This document shows positions 1 through 11,505 of a DNA stretch of 64,000 bases, piece after piece. A program made the position numbers and the translations under genes. Each line of letters opens with the position of its first letter. Positions within the stretch are counted from its first letter, which is position 1. The DNA is from Leucosporidium creatinivorum (Eukaryota > Basidiomycota > Microbotryomycetes > Leucosporidiales > Leucosporidiaceae). The notes beneath the pieces are model-generated. The model saw nothing but the letters and a program-made list of their open reading frames with translations, ran no database searches and was not told the DNA's origin. Location: assembly GCA_001600635.1 (NCBI GenBank), contig BCKL01000022.1, positions 62,001-126,000 of the forward strand, given 5' to 3'.

Positions 1-110
1 AGGTGAGCGCAGAAGAGTAAGAGCAGTTCAAGCTGGAATCGAGCCAGGTCGCTCTGTAAAGGGGTCTCTCATCTTCGCTGTTGGCCCTTCAGGGTAGCAA
101 GCAGATTTGA
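1..110 (-). promoter_or_regulatory. Distal end of an F-box-family leader; gene lies left of the window
   Basis: On the minus strand this stretch carries the block GAGACCCCTTTACAGAGC (about 52-69) followed by a TCGATTCCAGCTTGAACTGC-like stretch and GCTCTTACTCTTCTGCGCTCACC. The same block in the same order lies upstream of F-box genes B (40946-40964, +), C (61841-61857, -) and D (59883-59900, -). By position and orientation it should belong to a minus-strand F-box copy whose coding part lies left of base 1. The match is seen in the sequence; the missing gene is inferred. Confidence 0.5.
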
Positions 111-696
111 TTGCTTCGAGCAGCAACCAAAGTCTTGTAACAAGTCGAAACGGTCCCTCCTTCAGCCCCTTCGCAGCTCGGTGCTAGGCGCTCGGAGGTC
201 GAAGGCTCGAAGCTGTACTGAGCTGAGGGTGAATGACTAGCAGATCACTCGGACCTCGAAGCATCAGGTCAAGTATTTCTGTAGCAACCTCCTCAACACC
301 TGCAGACGACTCGCTTGCTCAACAGGGCCGCTTAGGAGGCGGGTTCGAAGCTCTCAGCGCCGAGGTTCACCAAGAGAGCAAAAATGCCACGAGTATAGCA
401 CTACAGCTTCCCAAAGCTTATTTAGAGCTTAAGTGAACCCCTTAGCTTGCAACGAGCTCGGTTGGATGCGAGAGGAGGGTCATCAAGAGGTAAGCGGAGC
501 AGCGAGAGTCGACTCTCTCCCTCTTCCCTCTCGTCGGGATCTGCCGGCTCTTCAGCTTGACCTACAGAAGGCTCGGAGACGAGCCCTAGCATCAGCTGCA
601 CACTCTACCAACGTTCTGTACGCCTCACCAGCGCCCTAATCGCCTACTTCTCGCAACGATCAGGTAGCACGGACCCCTCATCAAGCCTCAGCCGCG
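111..696. other. Non-coding upstream region of the Zn2Cys6 gene
   Basis: No ORF here looks like protein. Just before the gene, a donor at about 490 (GTAAGCGGAG) and an acceptor at about 566 (GACCTACAG) could define a 5' UTR intron of the plus-strand gene starting at 697. The region between this and the F-box leader fragment shows nothing else that I recognise. Confidence 0.35.
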
Positions 697-1763
697 ATGG
701 AGAACGCCCCAGAGACCTACAGGCCGCTCAACAGGAGGACTACATCGTGTCAGACGTGTCACCGTCGCAGTAAGTCGCTTGCTGGCGTGAAGTGGGCGTC
801 TAGCACACAAAGAGCTGACCTCGCTCTCTCCTCTCTTCTCCTCGCCTCTTCGCCTGCACAGAAGTCGCCTGCGATCTCGGCGCGCCCTGCAGCGCTTGCA
901 AGAAGCACGCCCTTACCCTCAAGAAGGATCCCATGTCGATGGTCTGCATCTACCCCTGCAGTCCAAAGGAGCTCCAGAGCCGCCGAGCCAGCTACGACGA
1001 CCGTCTTCTCGCGCAAAGGACCGAGGACGAGGAGCTGGGAGTGCGTAGGAGGAGGACTAGGAGCGCCACTGCACTTGCGGGAGGATTGGAGGAGATCTCG
1101 CTGGAGGAGGAGCCCAAGGTCAAGCGAGGCAGCGGGGGATCTCCCTCCTCGTCGAAGCCCGCCGAGGTCAGGATTAAGCCCAAGCGTCGCCAGTCGAAGG
1201 AGCAAAAGGTCAAGATCCCTTTGGTCGAAGAGCCTGTAGAGGACCTCGAGATGAGCAGTAAGGAGTACATGACGAGTCCGACCGAGCAGGGTGAGTCGAC
1301 CTCGACTCCGCCGAGCAAGAGAGGGCGAAGCTGACCACCTCGCGCAGAGCCCAAGCACTTCATCCACTCGCCTATCCTCCCTCCCATCGGTCACAACTTC
1401 CCCATCTTCAACCACACTCCCATCTACACCACTCACACGCCCATGCCACCTGCCTTCGTGTACCCTGACCCCTTCGCCGAGCCCGCTTCCGTTCCCGCCT
1501 TCGCCGACCCGCTCCCTCCCGCCTTCATCACCATCTTCGGCTCCGGCACTTCCACTCAGTCTCCCGTCCGCTGCACTACGCCCGTCGACGCTCTCCTCGC
1601 CTGTCCGCCTCCTTCTAAAAGCGACGCCTCGGGCTTGAACGAGATGCTCAGCGCTGGCTTCCTCAGCGACTCGTCCCCTTCCTCCTCCACCACCAGCTTC
1701 ACCTCTCCTTACGAAGAGTACATCTCGATGGTGGATGATGGGTACTTTGCAATGTGGGAGTGA
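697..1763 (+). CDS. Zn(II)2Cys6 transcription factor
   Basis: Exons 697-769, 862-1290 and 1348-1763 give 305 aa. Splicing joins CQTCHRR to KVACDLGAPCSACKK, making a fungal binuclear zinc cluster with cysteines at about residues 18, 21, 28, 34, 37 and 53. The spacing is C-x2-C-x6-C-x5-C-x2-C-x15-C; the last gap is longer than the usual 6-8. A basic stretch (RRRRTRS, KPKRRQSKEQKVK) and a Pro/Ser-rich C-terminus follow, with no fungal-specific middle homology domain. Such proteins bind DNA as nuclear regulators; the target is unknown. The start is the first ATG in frame with the cluster. Both introns have CTGAC branch sites. The stretched last spacing leaves open a degenerate cluster. Confidence 0.8.
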
Positions 1764-2454
1764 GGTGAGGTGTTTGAACCGCTTGAGCTTGAGAGGGGAC
1801 GAAGGGCCGAGGTCGACTCTTATACTGCATCGTCTGTGCACCCCATGTGTAGGAGTATAACGAGGCGCATATAAGTGTGGAACGTCGTCCTCTGTCTTTG
1901 TAATGTTACACGCCTCGAGAGAAGGTCTCCTGGCTATCTTCGGCGATGGCTCCTTTCCCCTTTCTCACTTCTCGACGGAGATGGGGTGAGCAGCGAAATC
2001 TGCCTCTTGGTCTCCTTCGCTTTCCACTGAATAATCTCGCATCCGCTGGATCTGTGCTGTAGCCTTTGAAACCCCCACCTCGGTCGAAGGCCCCTTCCCT
2101 TTCTTCCTCTCCCTCCCGCGCCTGTCTCCTCGTCCACTCGTCCTTGACACCCTCGATTTCATCCTCACCTTCTGCCACCTCACTGCCACGCGGCCAAGCG
2201 TTCATCAACTCTGCACCTTCCCACACTCGACCTCTCGCTTCTAGCGCACCGGCGCCTTCTCGCTCAGGTCTTACTCGGCTCAGCTCACGCGTTTCCCGCC
2301 GTCGAAACCTGCACCTTCCCCCCTTCTGCGAGCAGCAGCTTGCTTTACACTCGTTCACACACCCTTGACCTCTTCGCCCCGACTCGCCCGTGCTCAGCTG
2401 CAGCTGTAACGCCTCGCCTTCGCACGAGCCCCTTCCCCTCGAATTAAACAAGGC
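1764..2454. other. Intergenic region without a supported gene
   Basis: This holds the 3' end of the zinc-cluster gene and the promoter of the next plus-strand gene. A 181-codon minus-strand frame (1906-2451) is Arg/Glu-rich filler with no recognisable domain, and I do not call it a gene. Confidence 0.4.
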
Positions 2455-5090
2455 ATGGCCCGCCCGACTTCAGCACATATCCTGGTGAGCTCCGAGAAGT
2501 AGTATGAAGAGAATCAGAAGCTCACTCTACCCTGCAACAGGCTGCACAACTCGAAGCAGCACAGGCCGGCCGACCACCCCAGACGCGTTCGCCCTCGAGC
2601 GGTCAGACCTCGCCGTCAACGCCGTGGCTCAGCGACTCGTACTCGACTACCACCACCTCACCAATGAGTTCTCCCGAGATTGGTCGTCGTGGGCCGCCCA
2701 AGTTCCAGTCGAGGCCGGCAACAGCGAGGAGTCGGGAGGACAGCGACGACGACCTCGACGACGAGCTGAATGACTTTGGCTTCGGTTCTACAAGAAAGAG
2801 CAAGCCGAAAGAGTCGTTGCTGGGTACGTTTTGACGCTGGGATGATGCGCGGCGATCTCGAAGCTGATCCCCCCTCTTCTCGGCGATTCAGACTTGCTCA
2901 ACTCCGAGCCGCCAGCGTGGATGATGGAGGAGCAACAGAACGTCCCACCAGCTCTGAGCCCTCGCAAGTCCAACATTCTGCAGAAGAAGATCCGCCTCGG
3001 CTCTGGTCGCTCCACCAACCCCCCTGCCGAGGACCCTACGGCTCGGTTCAGCACCCTCCGCTCGTTCAAGTCGAGCTCCTCGATCCTCGGCAGTCGCAAG
3101 AGCAAGTCCTCCGCCAAAGTCAACGAGCAGCTCGCCGAGGAAGACGACTGGGGGCGCTCAATCGGAGGCGGAACGAAGAAGCTCTCGGCGAAGGATGCCG
3201 CTCCCTCCCCTTCCTCGACCCGCGACCTCGCCGACTTCCTTCGCTCCAGCGCCCCTCCTCTCGACCGCTCCTCCTCTAGTCGGACTCGCTCCTCCACCAC
3301 CGGCTCCATTGACACGGCGACGACTGGCAGTGCTCGCATCATGAGAGCGGTTGTCTCCAACTTCGGCTCGAGCGGCAGCCGAGCCTCTCTCATCCGGAGC
3401 AACTCGGGCAGCTCGCAGAACTACCAGAGCATCAAAGAGGCGGTCTCTCCTGGCGCCAACTCCCAGTTCAGCGACGCTTCGCTTTGGAGGAGCAACGTCC
3501 TCTCGCAAGAGCGCCACGACCAGGAGGAGGCGCTGTACGAGTTGCCCTCGCTTCGACCTACCGGTTCGATCCGAGCGCACTCGAACCAAAGTGGACGCAA
3601 CCCCAGTCCCTCGTCGCCTAGTGGCCTCGCTCGTTGTGCTTCGCAAGAGTCGAGCCTCGCCTCGTTCCAGCTTCAACGCAAGGGCTCGGTGCTTTCCGCT
3701 CCTTCTTCGCCCGTTATGTCGCCCAAGTGAGTAGTGTCTGACTCCAGTGCCATGGCGAGCCTTGCTAACCTCTCACTGCTACAGCAGAGCAAAGCGTCTC
3801 TCGCGCAAGCCTCCCCCCCGCGCCGACGACGTCGACAGCTCGTCGCCCACCTCCTCTTCTACCCCAACGAAGCCGCTCATCTCCAAAGACACGCTTCGTC
3901 TTCTTCAGCAAGCCAACGAGGACGACACGGGTCGCTTTACCGTCAACGAGAGCCCCATCAAGGGTCGTTCGGCGCCCGCTCCTCTTAAGCCGAACGGCCA
4001 CCTCGACCGAGCAAGCACGATGACCTTCGGACACGGCATGCTCTCAAATGGTAGTAATGAAGGAAGCCGACCAAGGAGCGAGCTCATCCCGCCGGCGTCG
4101 CCTGGAGCCTCCTTTGCTTCCACCTCGACTTCCACCTCCGCCTCTCGCTCTCCTTCCGACACCGACTCGCCTCCCTCACCTCGGCGACCCCGCTCAGTAA
4201 GCGCCTCGCTCGACGACAGTCTCATCAACGCTGCGATGGCCTTCGCCAACCTCGGCAGCGCCGACCATCGCCTTCGCCACGACGATTCCTCGCCGCAAAG
4301 CAAGGGCGCTGCGCTGCGCCGATTCCCCTCGCCTCCACCGGATCATCCACTCCCCAGCCGACCCCTCTCCACCGTTCGACCGGTATCCGTATCCCTCCCC
4401 TCCTCATCTCGTCCTGTCTCAATGGTCATCTACCATCCCGCGACCTTCGGCGCCTCAGCTGCTCGGCTCTCCACCCTCTCCGACCCAGATACCATTCGTC
4501 GACCTCCCTCCGTCGACTCGGCCATCGATCCTCCCCTCTCTGGCGCCACTTCCAGCGAGGAGCGCTTCGACGGCAAGGACACCATCTTCGTCGCGCTGAG
4601 GCTGCTTCGGCGGTCGATGCGGGCGACGGCAGACTTGCCTATCGATACCGAGTCGTTGGCGGATGAGGATGATCTAGGAGGAATGGATAGGCGTAGGCTT
4701 GAGGCGCTGTTGCCTACGCTCAAGGGCCTGCAGAGTCAGATGAGGGAGGCGGCCAACTTGATTGAGGTGGTGGTTCGGTTGGCGGAGAAGGGACCGGCGT
4801 CGAGAGATCAAGAGGATGTCAAGGGGGACGAGCAAGCCGAGGCGTTTGTGGTCGAGAGGCTGCTTGGAGGTGAGGTGGAGGGAGAGGAAAATGAGGTCGA
4901 GGAAAGCGCCGAGTCGCTCGTTGCTAGCCGTCTCGTGGTCGCCGAGCAGGGGACGGAGGAGCCCCATGGCAACGAGGAAGAGGACGAGCTGTCGTCAAAG
5001 CGGAAAAGCATGGACGAGGAGAGTCTGTTCTCTCTTTTGGTGAACGAGATCGACGACCACTCGCAGGAGGCTCCCGACGCCTCAGCTTGA
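2455..5090 (+). CDS. Unrecognised, largely disordered Ser/Pro-rich protein
   Basis: Exons 2455-2484, 2541-2823, 2892-3726 and 3785-5090 give 817 aa. I do not recognise a family. An acidic patch (DSDDDLDDELNDFGFGSTRK, about residues 80-98) is followed by basic, Ser-rich sequence with many SP, RRPRS and RSNS sites that look like kinase or 14-3-3 targets. The C-terminal third is more ordered: helical sequence around LEALLPTLKGLQSQMREAANLIEVVVRLAEKG, then an acidic tail. The start is the ATG whose 10-codon first exon ends at a good GTGAGC donor; an ATG at 2504 lies inside that intron and in another frame. The last acceptor could be 3784 or 3787 (one residue difference). A signalling or cytoskeletal scaffold is possible but unproven. 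Confidence 0.65.
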
Positions 5091-5305
5091 TACTGTATGA
5101 GCTCTGCAGCCTCCCCTCGTTACTTCATGTGCATAGACACTCCATTCCCCATCCTCTCTTTATACACCCGCCGCAATCTATTCCCTCGTGTATGTTTCGC
5201 TCATATCAGGCTCGGCGCTCGCAAGGCGACGAAAGGCTCAACTGCACCATCAAACAACAAGGGTCGGGTTCTTGCAGAGGAGGGAGAGCTAGGACAGGCG
5301 ACCGA

Positions 5306-8300
5306 CTATGACTTGTTACTATCCTCCTCACTCTTCTTCGCCGCCTCCTCGCCCTCGGCGCCGGTCAACCCCCCAGCAAGCTTCGACAAGCTGCTCTTGA
5401 AGCCCAAACTAATCTTGATGCCTCCTCCTGCCGCTGCTGCTCCTGCTCCTCCACTCGCCGACCCCGCACCAACCGTCTTACTCTGCCCTCCACCAAAGCT
5501 GAACGCTCCCATCTTCGGTCCCGCCTTGCTCGCCTTCTTGCTCAAGAGCCCGAGCTCACCATCATCGTCATCCTGGTCCTTCCTCCTCTTCGGCGGGATG
5601 GGGAGGTCGCCCTCCGCTGCTGGGAGAGGGAGGGAGGGCATCTCCTCCTCCGTCATTTCGGTCTCAGAGGGGCGAACGAACCCCCCTTCTTCCTGCTTCT
5701 GCATCGAGTCGTCCTCGTCCGAGTCGTCTGCGCCGTAGTTGACCAATGGGCCCGAGGTAGAGCCAGAGCCGGAAGGCCAGGTCTTGCTGCGCGGTAGACT
5801 GCCTTCGTTGCTCGATGGCGTGGAGGAGGAGGAAGGGCCGAGAGGAAGTTCGGCTTGGGATTTGGTCTTCTCGAGACGAAGGCGCTTGCCTCTATCGGAG
5901 GAGGTGGTTGATGATGAGGAAGAAGGGACGTCGATGGCAGAGGAGGCTGAGGCAGTGGAAGGCGATGTCGATGCAGTGGGCTCGTCGTCGCTCGTAGCTT
6001 CTCGTTTGCGAGAGGTGCGAGGTGGTTCGGCCGAGGTGGTGCCAGGAAGACCGGGGAGGGAGGAAGGCGCGCGACCTTGTCCTGGTCCTGTCGGGAGCAG
6101 CGGTGCGGGAGGAGGCGGAGGCGGCGGACCGACGACATCCTCCTCATCTTCCTCGTCGTCCGAGCCATTGAAGTAGTTGTCCTCCTGCTCCACTTCCATG
6201 CGCGACCAGGTCGAGTTTTCGCGGATCATGGACCTGTAGCAGGTGCGGATCGTACCGTATCATCGTCAGCATCTCGCCCTCACTCGAGAGAAGATGGCCG
6301 AGTTCAAAAACTCACTTGGAAGTCGCTCCCCTCTCTCCCACACCCGCCTCGGTCGATCCCTCGCCCTTGGTCGCAGTAGTAGGAGCAGGTGGCGGCTCGT
6401 TGTTCTGCTCCCACTTGACGAGGAGGTTCTCGAACGTCTTGAGTGTGGTAGCGAGCTGGCGGACTCGATCGCCGTACCGTTCGACGAGGTGGTTAATGAC
6501 TTGTTTGGCGTTGCTCTATTCGAGAGCACATCGGGGAGATCAGCGAGGAGCTCGAGGGAAAGGAGAGAAGAGACGACGACTTACCGTCCGCACGTATTCG
6601 AAGAACTCCAACCCCGCCGAACCGAGCAGATTATCCCGCCCCCTCTCCTCCCAAACGACCTCGAGCACGGGGCGGAATAAATCATTCTTGATCAAGAAGC
6701 GATTATAAAAGTCATCGTTCTTGCTGATGGTTGCGCGGAAGAATCGAAGGGCGGCAAGGCGGAGGTGCTTGTGCGGGTTGGAGAAGAGTTTGGCGACGTG
6801 GGCGCCGATGACGGAGGAGAGGACAAAGTACTTTGAGCGGAACGAGTGGTGCGAGATGAAGAAGCAGAGGAGGTCGCAGAGGTGGGTGCAAAGGGCGACG
6901 GTTGGGATGGAGAGGAGGAGGGGTGGGTCTGAGCGAGGTTCGGTCGAGGGAGGGAGGGAGGGCAGCCAGAAGAAAGCGTCAGCTGATCGTCCTATGCCCC
7001 TTCTGCTTCTTGCACAAACGAGGAGGAGAGCAAAGGAAGCTGCGACGACTCACCACTCGGCTTCCGATCCGGCAGCTCGAGGATCGGCTCAAACAGCGCC
7101 TGCGTACAGTGGTCATAGAAGTACTGCAAGAACTTCTCTGCCTCGGGATCCTCCTGTCGCATCCTCGGTGGGGCCTGTTTGCGTCGCATCCACTCGTCAG
7201 CTCTGCGCGGCGCTCGCTCGCTCGCTCGGCGCTCGAAAGCGTCGAGACAACTCACCTCCAACGGTCCTCCATCCCCTCCCGCATCAACCAACACCCTCAA
7301 CGCCTCGCTCATCTGCGCCTTCAACCCGAGGTCCTCCTCCTCCTTGAACAACTGAATCAAAAACTCCATCAACGGCTTGCTCGCCTTCTTGCCCTTGGCC
7401 TTGGCCTTGCCCTCTCCCTCCTCCTTGCCCTTTGCCCCCTCCTTCTCCGCTTCCAGCAGCGCCCTCTCATTCATCCCCCTCAAGCTCCACCCCCTCACAC
7501 CATTAGGATCATGATCCACCAGACTCATCAGAATGGCCACCGCCGCTCCTCGCATTTGACTGTCCCGAGCGATAGAAGGGCGCGAGAGGGAAAGCTCGAT
7601 GACCCGGAGAAGACCCTTGTCGGCGAGGGAGCGGAAGAAGGTGGTCCGGAGATGCAGTTGGAGGGATTTGGCCATGGTGGTGAATTGGAGGAGGAAGAGG
7701 AGGGCCGAGTGGGAGCGCGGAACGGAGGGGGCGGAGGAGGAGGTGGAGGGAGGGGTGGGCTGCAGGGTCGAGGAAGAGGAGGAGGGGAGTTGTGGCCCGA
7801 TATTGTTGGTGGTGGTGGTGGGGGTCGGAGCCGAGGGGGGTTGAGGACCGATTATCGCCTCCTCCTCGTCGGCGCCCTCCTCCTCCTCCTCATCGAACAC
7901 CCCGAACAACTCCCTCAACAAGCCCTCATCCCCCGCCACCTCATTCACAATATCCACCTCATTGAAATAAATCGCAGAGTTCAACATGCTGAAGGTACTA
8001 TCCTCGAGAATCCGCGCCAGGACAACGTCTTTGAGGTAGTGCAGGCGGTGGGTTTGGTGAATCTTTGCGAGGAGGGAGGCGGAGCGGATCGGCACGACGA
8101 GGGTGAAGTGCGTGGGGTCGGAGAGGTGCGACCGGTACGAGGCTTTCAGAGTGGGGAATTCGGGGTCGTCTGGTGATTTGAGGGAGGGAGGGGGGGAGAG
8201 ATCAGCGAGAGGGAAAGAGAGAGAGAGAAGGAAAGGGGAGGCAGCGTTTACATTCGAGGATAGAAGCGACGCCGAGGATCACTTCGTCCCGGAGGATGAG

Positions 8301-9707
8301 GTCGAAGATGACGTTATCGTTGAGGAGCACTGCAGTTCGGCGATGGGATGGCGAGGGAGGGGGAGCGTTCAGAGGGTCGGCGCGGCGGTCAGCTCGGCGG
8401 CTAACTCGGAGACGAGACCCAAAGCTCGACACGACACTCACGAATCGTCTGCATAACCCTACAAAGCGCATGCAAGTCCTCGAGACTCTCCAAATCCTCG
8501 GCCTCCTCCTGGACCTTGATCAAGCGTTGAATCGTCTGATTCTTGATGATGGTGCTCGCCGTCCGTTCCCTTCCAACGGCCGTTCGAGCCATAGTCCGAA
8601 TGGCCGTTTCGAGGGAGGTGATGTTGCCTAGGGATGGAGTGGGCAGGGTGGAGGGCAGGGTGGTGAGATGGTAGTGGGGGAAGGGCTGCGGGGAGGAGAG
8701 CGAGGGCGAGGGGGAGGGGGAGAAGAGGGGGAGTTGATCCTCTGTTTAGTCGGTTTCGTCGTCGTGGTCAGGTCAGCGCCCGAAAAGGAGGAGGAGGAGA
8801 AAAAGCTAGAGCTAGACGACTCACGAGCCCACTTCCTCGCGGCCTTGATGAACTCCCAAATCTCTCCACACCCCGTGGCCGTAGCGAAGCTCAGGGCCAT
8901 CTCCCTCTCCAACTCCCTATCCGTCCAGACGATCAACGTCTCCTGCTGCCTCTGATATCCTCCCGCATCGACCACCCTCCCTCCCCCTCCTTCGCCATCC
9001 CCATCCAACTCGTCCTCTTCGTCAGAGAGGTAGCCAGCGGGGTAGGGCATCACTTTTGAGCGAAGGAGGATGTCCCCTGACCCTCCCCCTTGCCCTCCCC
9101 CTGCTGCTGCTGCTGCTGCTGCTGCTCCGCCGGTCTCCCCATCCGCCGGCGAGCTCGAGCTCGACCCCGAAGGCGAGGTAGCTCCTCCCTCCTTGCCCAC
9201 CTCCCTTCTCACAATAATCCAGGCGCCATCCTCCATTGCTCCTCCTTTCGGCGGTGTGTGCCCCCCTCCCCCTCCCTCCCCCTCCGTAGAAGGCGCCTCA
9301 ATGAAATGGACGGCGCAAGTGCCCGTGCCCAAGTCTATCCACGCGTCGTCTTGTAGTCTGTAGAGCTTGACTCTTCGACTTGAATGGGGTGAAGCGGAGG
9401 AGGAGGAGGGGGAGGAAGAGACGGGCGAGGAGGAGGAGGAGGAGGAGGAGCTGGAGGACTGGTGGTGTTTGGGAGGGGTTTCGGTGGCTGTAGCGCGTGA
9501 GGCTGCTGGTGAGTCGGAGGGAGAGGGAGCGGAGGAGCGAACGTGTGGTTGTGTTGGTGGTGGTGTGGAAGAGCGGGGGGAGGAGGAGCTGGAGCTGGAG
9601 GAGATGGGCTTAGCCGCTGAGGAGGGGGGAGTGGCTGCTCGTGCTGCTGCTGCTGTAGTCGATGTAGAGGATATCGGTGTAGTCTTGTCTGGTGAGCTGT
9701 TGGACAT
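5306..9707 (-). CDS. PSY2: PP4 phosphatase regulatory subunit 3 (SMEK/Psy2)
   Basis: Eight exons: 9707-8825, 8741-8442, 8329-8252, 8169-7256, 7174-7054, 6928-6585, 6515-6316 and 6233-5306, giving 1255 aa. A Ser-rich N-terminus precedes the PH/EVH1-like domain (VKLYRLQDDAWIDLGTGTC, later WTDRELEREMALSFATATGC). Next come the SMEK helical repeats, with DNVIFDLILRDEVILGVASI, the hallmark LEYDPEFPTLKASYRSHLS, and KYFVLSSVIGAHVAKLF. The tail is acidic and low complexity, with a basic KRRK patch. The family targets protein phosphatase 4 to nuclear substrates, including DNA-damage checkpoint proteins. The start is the only in-frame ATG upstream of the domain; an open frame running to 9902 begins with GTG and is taken as 5' UTR. 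It is longer than yeast Psy2 (about 860 aa) because of the disordered ends. Diverges from the GLC8 gene. Confidence 0.93.
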
Positions 9708-10037
9708 GCTTGTCGACGACGAGGAGCCCGAGCCGAGCCGAGCTGGCGGCGAAGAGGGGAGGGGAGCTGCTGTCGAGACAATGAGAGTAGGCGCCCGCCT
9801 TGTTTGGCGAGGGAGGTCAGGCGAGTTGGCCTCAGAGGGAAGAGAGTAGCCTAGGCGAGATTGCGGGTGTACTCTGGTGCAGAATCCGAGAGAGAGAGAC
9901 ACGAGAGAGAAGCCAGAACGAAGAAGGGGGCGCGTCCAAGTCTCGCCTTGCCATCGACGACTTAGAGAGAGCTAGAGCTGCTCGTCATCCACCTCTCTCT
10001 GCTTCCCGCTTCTCACTGCTCGTCTCTCATCTCGACA
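9708..10037. promoter_or_regulatory. Shared divergent promoter of PSY2 and GLC8
   Basis: These 330 bp separate the PSY2 start (minus) from the inhibitor-2 start (plus). Both flanking genes are phosphatase regulators, one for PP4 and one for PP1. I see no clear TATA box. GAGAGAGA-type repeats lie around 9888-9910. Confidence 0.45.
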
Positions 10038-11109
10038 ATGTCTGCACCTCAACCTATTGCAGGCTCTACTCCTACTCCAGCTATCTCAGACGACGAGTTG
10101 GACTACTCTCCCCCTCTCAAGCCTTTATCCCGCTCTGCCTCCCACTCGCAACCTAAAGGCATCCTCAAGAACAACTCTAGTAGAAGCCAATCCAACCCTC
10201 CTACTCGTCAACCAGGACAAGGTCTCGTCTGGGATGAAGCAAATCTCAGCTTGAATGAGGTGCAGAAGGACTCGACGATGAAGATTACAGAGCCAAAGGT
10301 GCGTTTGGGGCCGTCATCTCTCTCGCTCGCTCGCTCCGTGCTGACTCTGCTACAACACCAGACCCCTTACGTCCGCTACGATGCCGAAACCGACACCGTC
10401 ATGGACCTCGACAGTGCGTTACATCCCTGCTTGCTTCTGGGTCCTTCGTTCGTTCGTTCGCGCCCCACACAGCTGACCCTCCCTCCCTGCCTGGCTCCCT
10501 CCTCTGCTCCCCCTTTGCACCCACCCGCCGCAATAGAAATCCCCGGCTTCGAACTCGGTCTCGGCACCCCCTCCGTCGGCGACGATATTTCCATGTCCCC
10601 ACCCACCAGCAGCAGCACCTCCTTCTCGCTCGATGGGCCGCCTTCCTCAGCTGAAGCAGAAGGAGGAGGAGGAAGCAGGAGGGGCTCGGAGGCGAGTGAG
10701 AAGATGGTCAAAGTCGAGGCTCCCCACCATGCGAGTTCGAGTGGAGGAGAAGAGGGAGTGGAGGAGAGCGACGAGGAGGGGTGGGATGAGGAGAGTGAGT
10801 CTCGGTTTCTCGGTCTTGCTTTTCCCCTTTCTTTCCTTTCCCCCTTTCCACCTTCCGCCTTCCTTTTCTCTTCAGCTCTCGCTGACCCACACCACACCCA
10901 CCACCACACCACCAACAGCCCGCCAGCACCGCCGTCAATTTGCGCAAAAAAGGGGCGGGCACTACCGCAATGAAGCCGAGGCGATGAAGCGCGCTGCTGC
11001 TCTTCTTGCTGCTGAGGATGAGGCCGAGGGGGAGGAGGATTCCGAGGGAGGACGTGGAGCGGGAGAGGTACCGCCCGTGCCGATGGTGCCGAATGGGCTG
11101 AGGGGGTGA
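10038..11109 (+). CDS. GLC8: Protein phosphatase inhibitor 2 (Glc8/IPP-2)
   Basis: Exons 10038-10298, 10362-10413, 10537-10794 and 10919-11109 give 253 aa. The order of family motifs is intact: PKGILKN near residue 40 (PP1 binding), VWDEANLSLNEVQ, then MKITEPKTPYVRYD holding the TPY phosphosite region, KIPGFELG, and a C-terminal FAQKRGGHYRNEAEAMK that matches the KRKxHYNE element. It is expected to bind PP1 (Glc7) in cytoplasm and nucleus and tune its activity. The second exon is only 52 nt. The intervening acidic, Ser-rich sequence is typical of intrinsically disordered inhibitor 2. It diverges from the PP4 subunit gene, sharing a 330 bp promoter. Confidence 0.9.
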
Positions 11110-11505
11110 ACGCCGAGCAGGGGCAGGGAAGGGCGAGGGCGAGGAGATGTGGGTGTACATAGTGATGCGCTTGGCTTGAGGAGCGGATGGACGGTCTAGG
11201 TTTCTGGATGCTCGGCTGTAAAAAGATAGCGTGATGTGCTGTAGCGAGAACGAGAGGGAGAGCGAGAGAGAGTTCGCAAGGGTTCGGCGATGACGAGTTG
11301 AGCGTCGAAAGTGCGCTACATAGCGTTGGAGAGGCGAAAGGTGGCTTAAATATAGCCTACAGAAGAAGTCAGATCACTCGACGATTCGAATGAGCTACAC
11401 CCCTCCCCCTTCAACTCGAGCGTGACTTGGACCTCCCCTCCCATCGCGCTCGCTTGCTCAGCTTCCTTCTACATCCCTCTCCTCGTTTCTCTTCTGTACA
11501 GCGCG
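11110..11505. other. Intergenic region, GLC8 3' end to UBP2 promoter
   Basis: A 396 bp spacer between two plus-strand genes. I see no ORF or repeat worth calling. Confidence 0.4.

Noticed and set aside
759-1841. A 360-codon minus-strand frame over the Zn2Cys6 gene
   Set aside because: Arg/Gly/Glu-rich filler overlapping a spliced plus-strand gene with a zinc cluster and good introns.
1906-2451. A 181-codon minus-strand ORF in an intergenic region
   Set aside because: Composition is Arg/Glu/Gly-rich, with no domain and no supporting splice signals.
2504-2773. ATG at 2504 as start of the following gene
   Set aside because: It lies inside the first intron of the better model and in another frame; the frame of the strong DDDLDDELNDFGFG segment starts from 2455.
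6902-8176. A 424-codon plus-strand frame
   Set aside because: It is a shadow of PSY2 exons 4-6. The minus-strand frame carries conserved SMEK motifs and splices cleanly; this frame does not.
9867-9902. Upstream GTG at 9902 as the PSY2 start
   Set aside because: There is no ATG there; the first in-frame ATG is at 9707.
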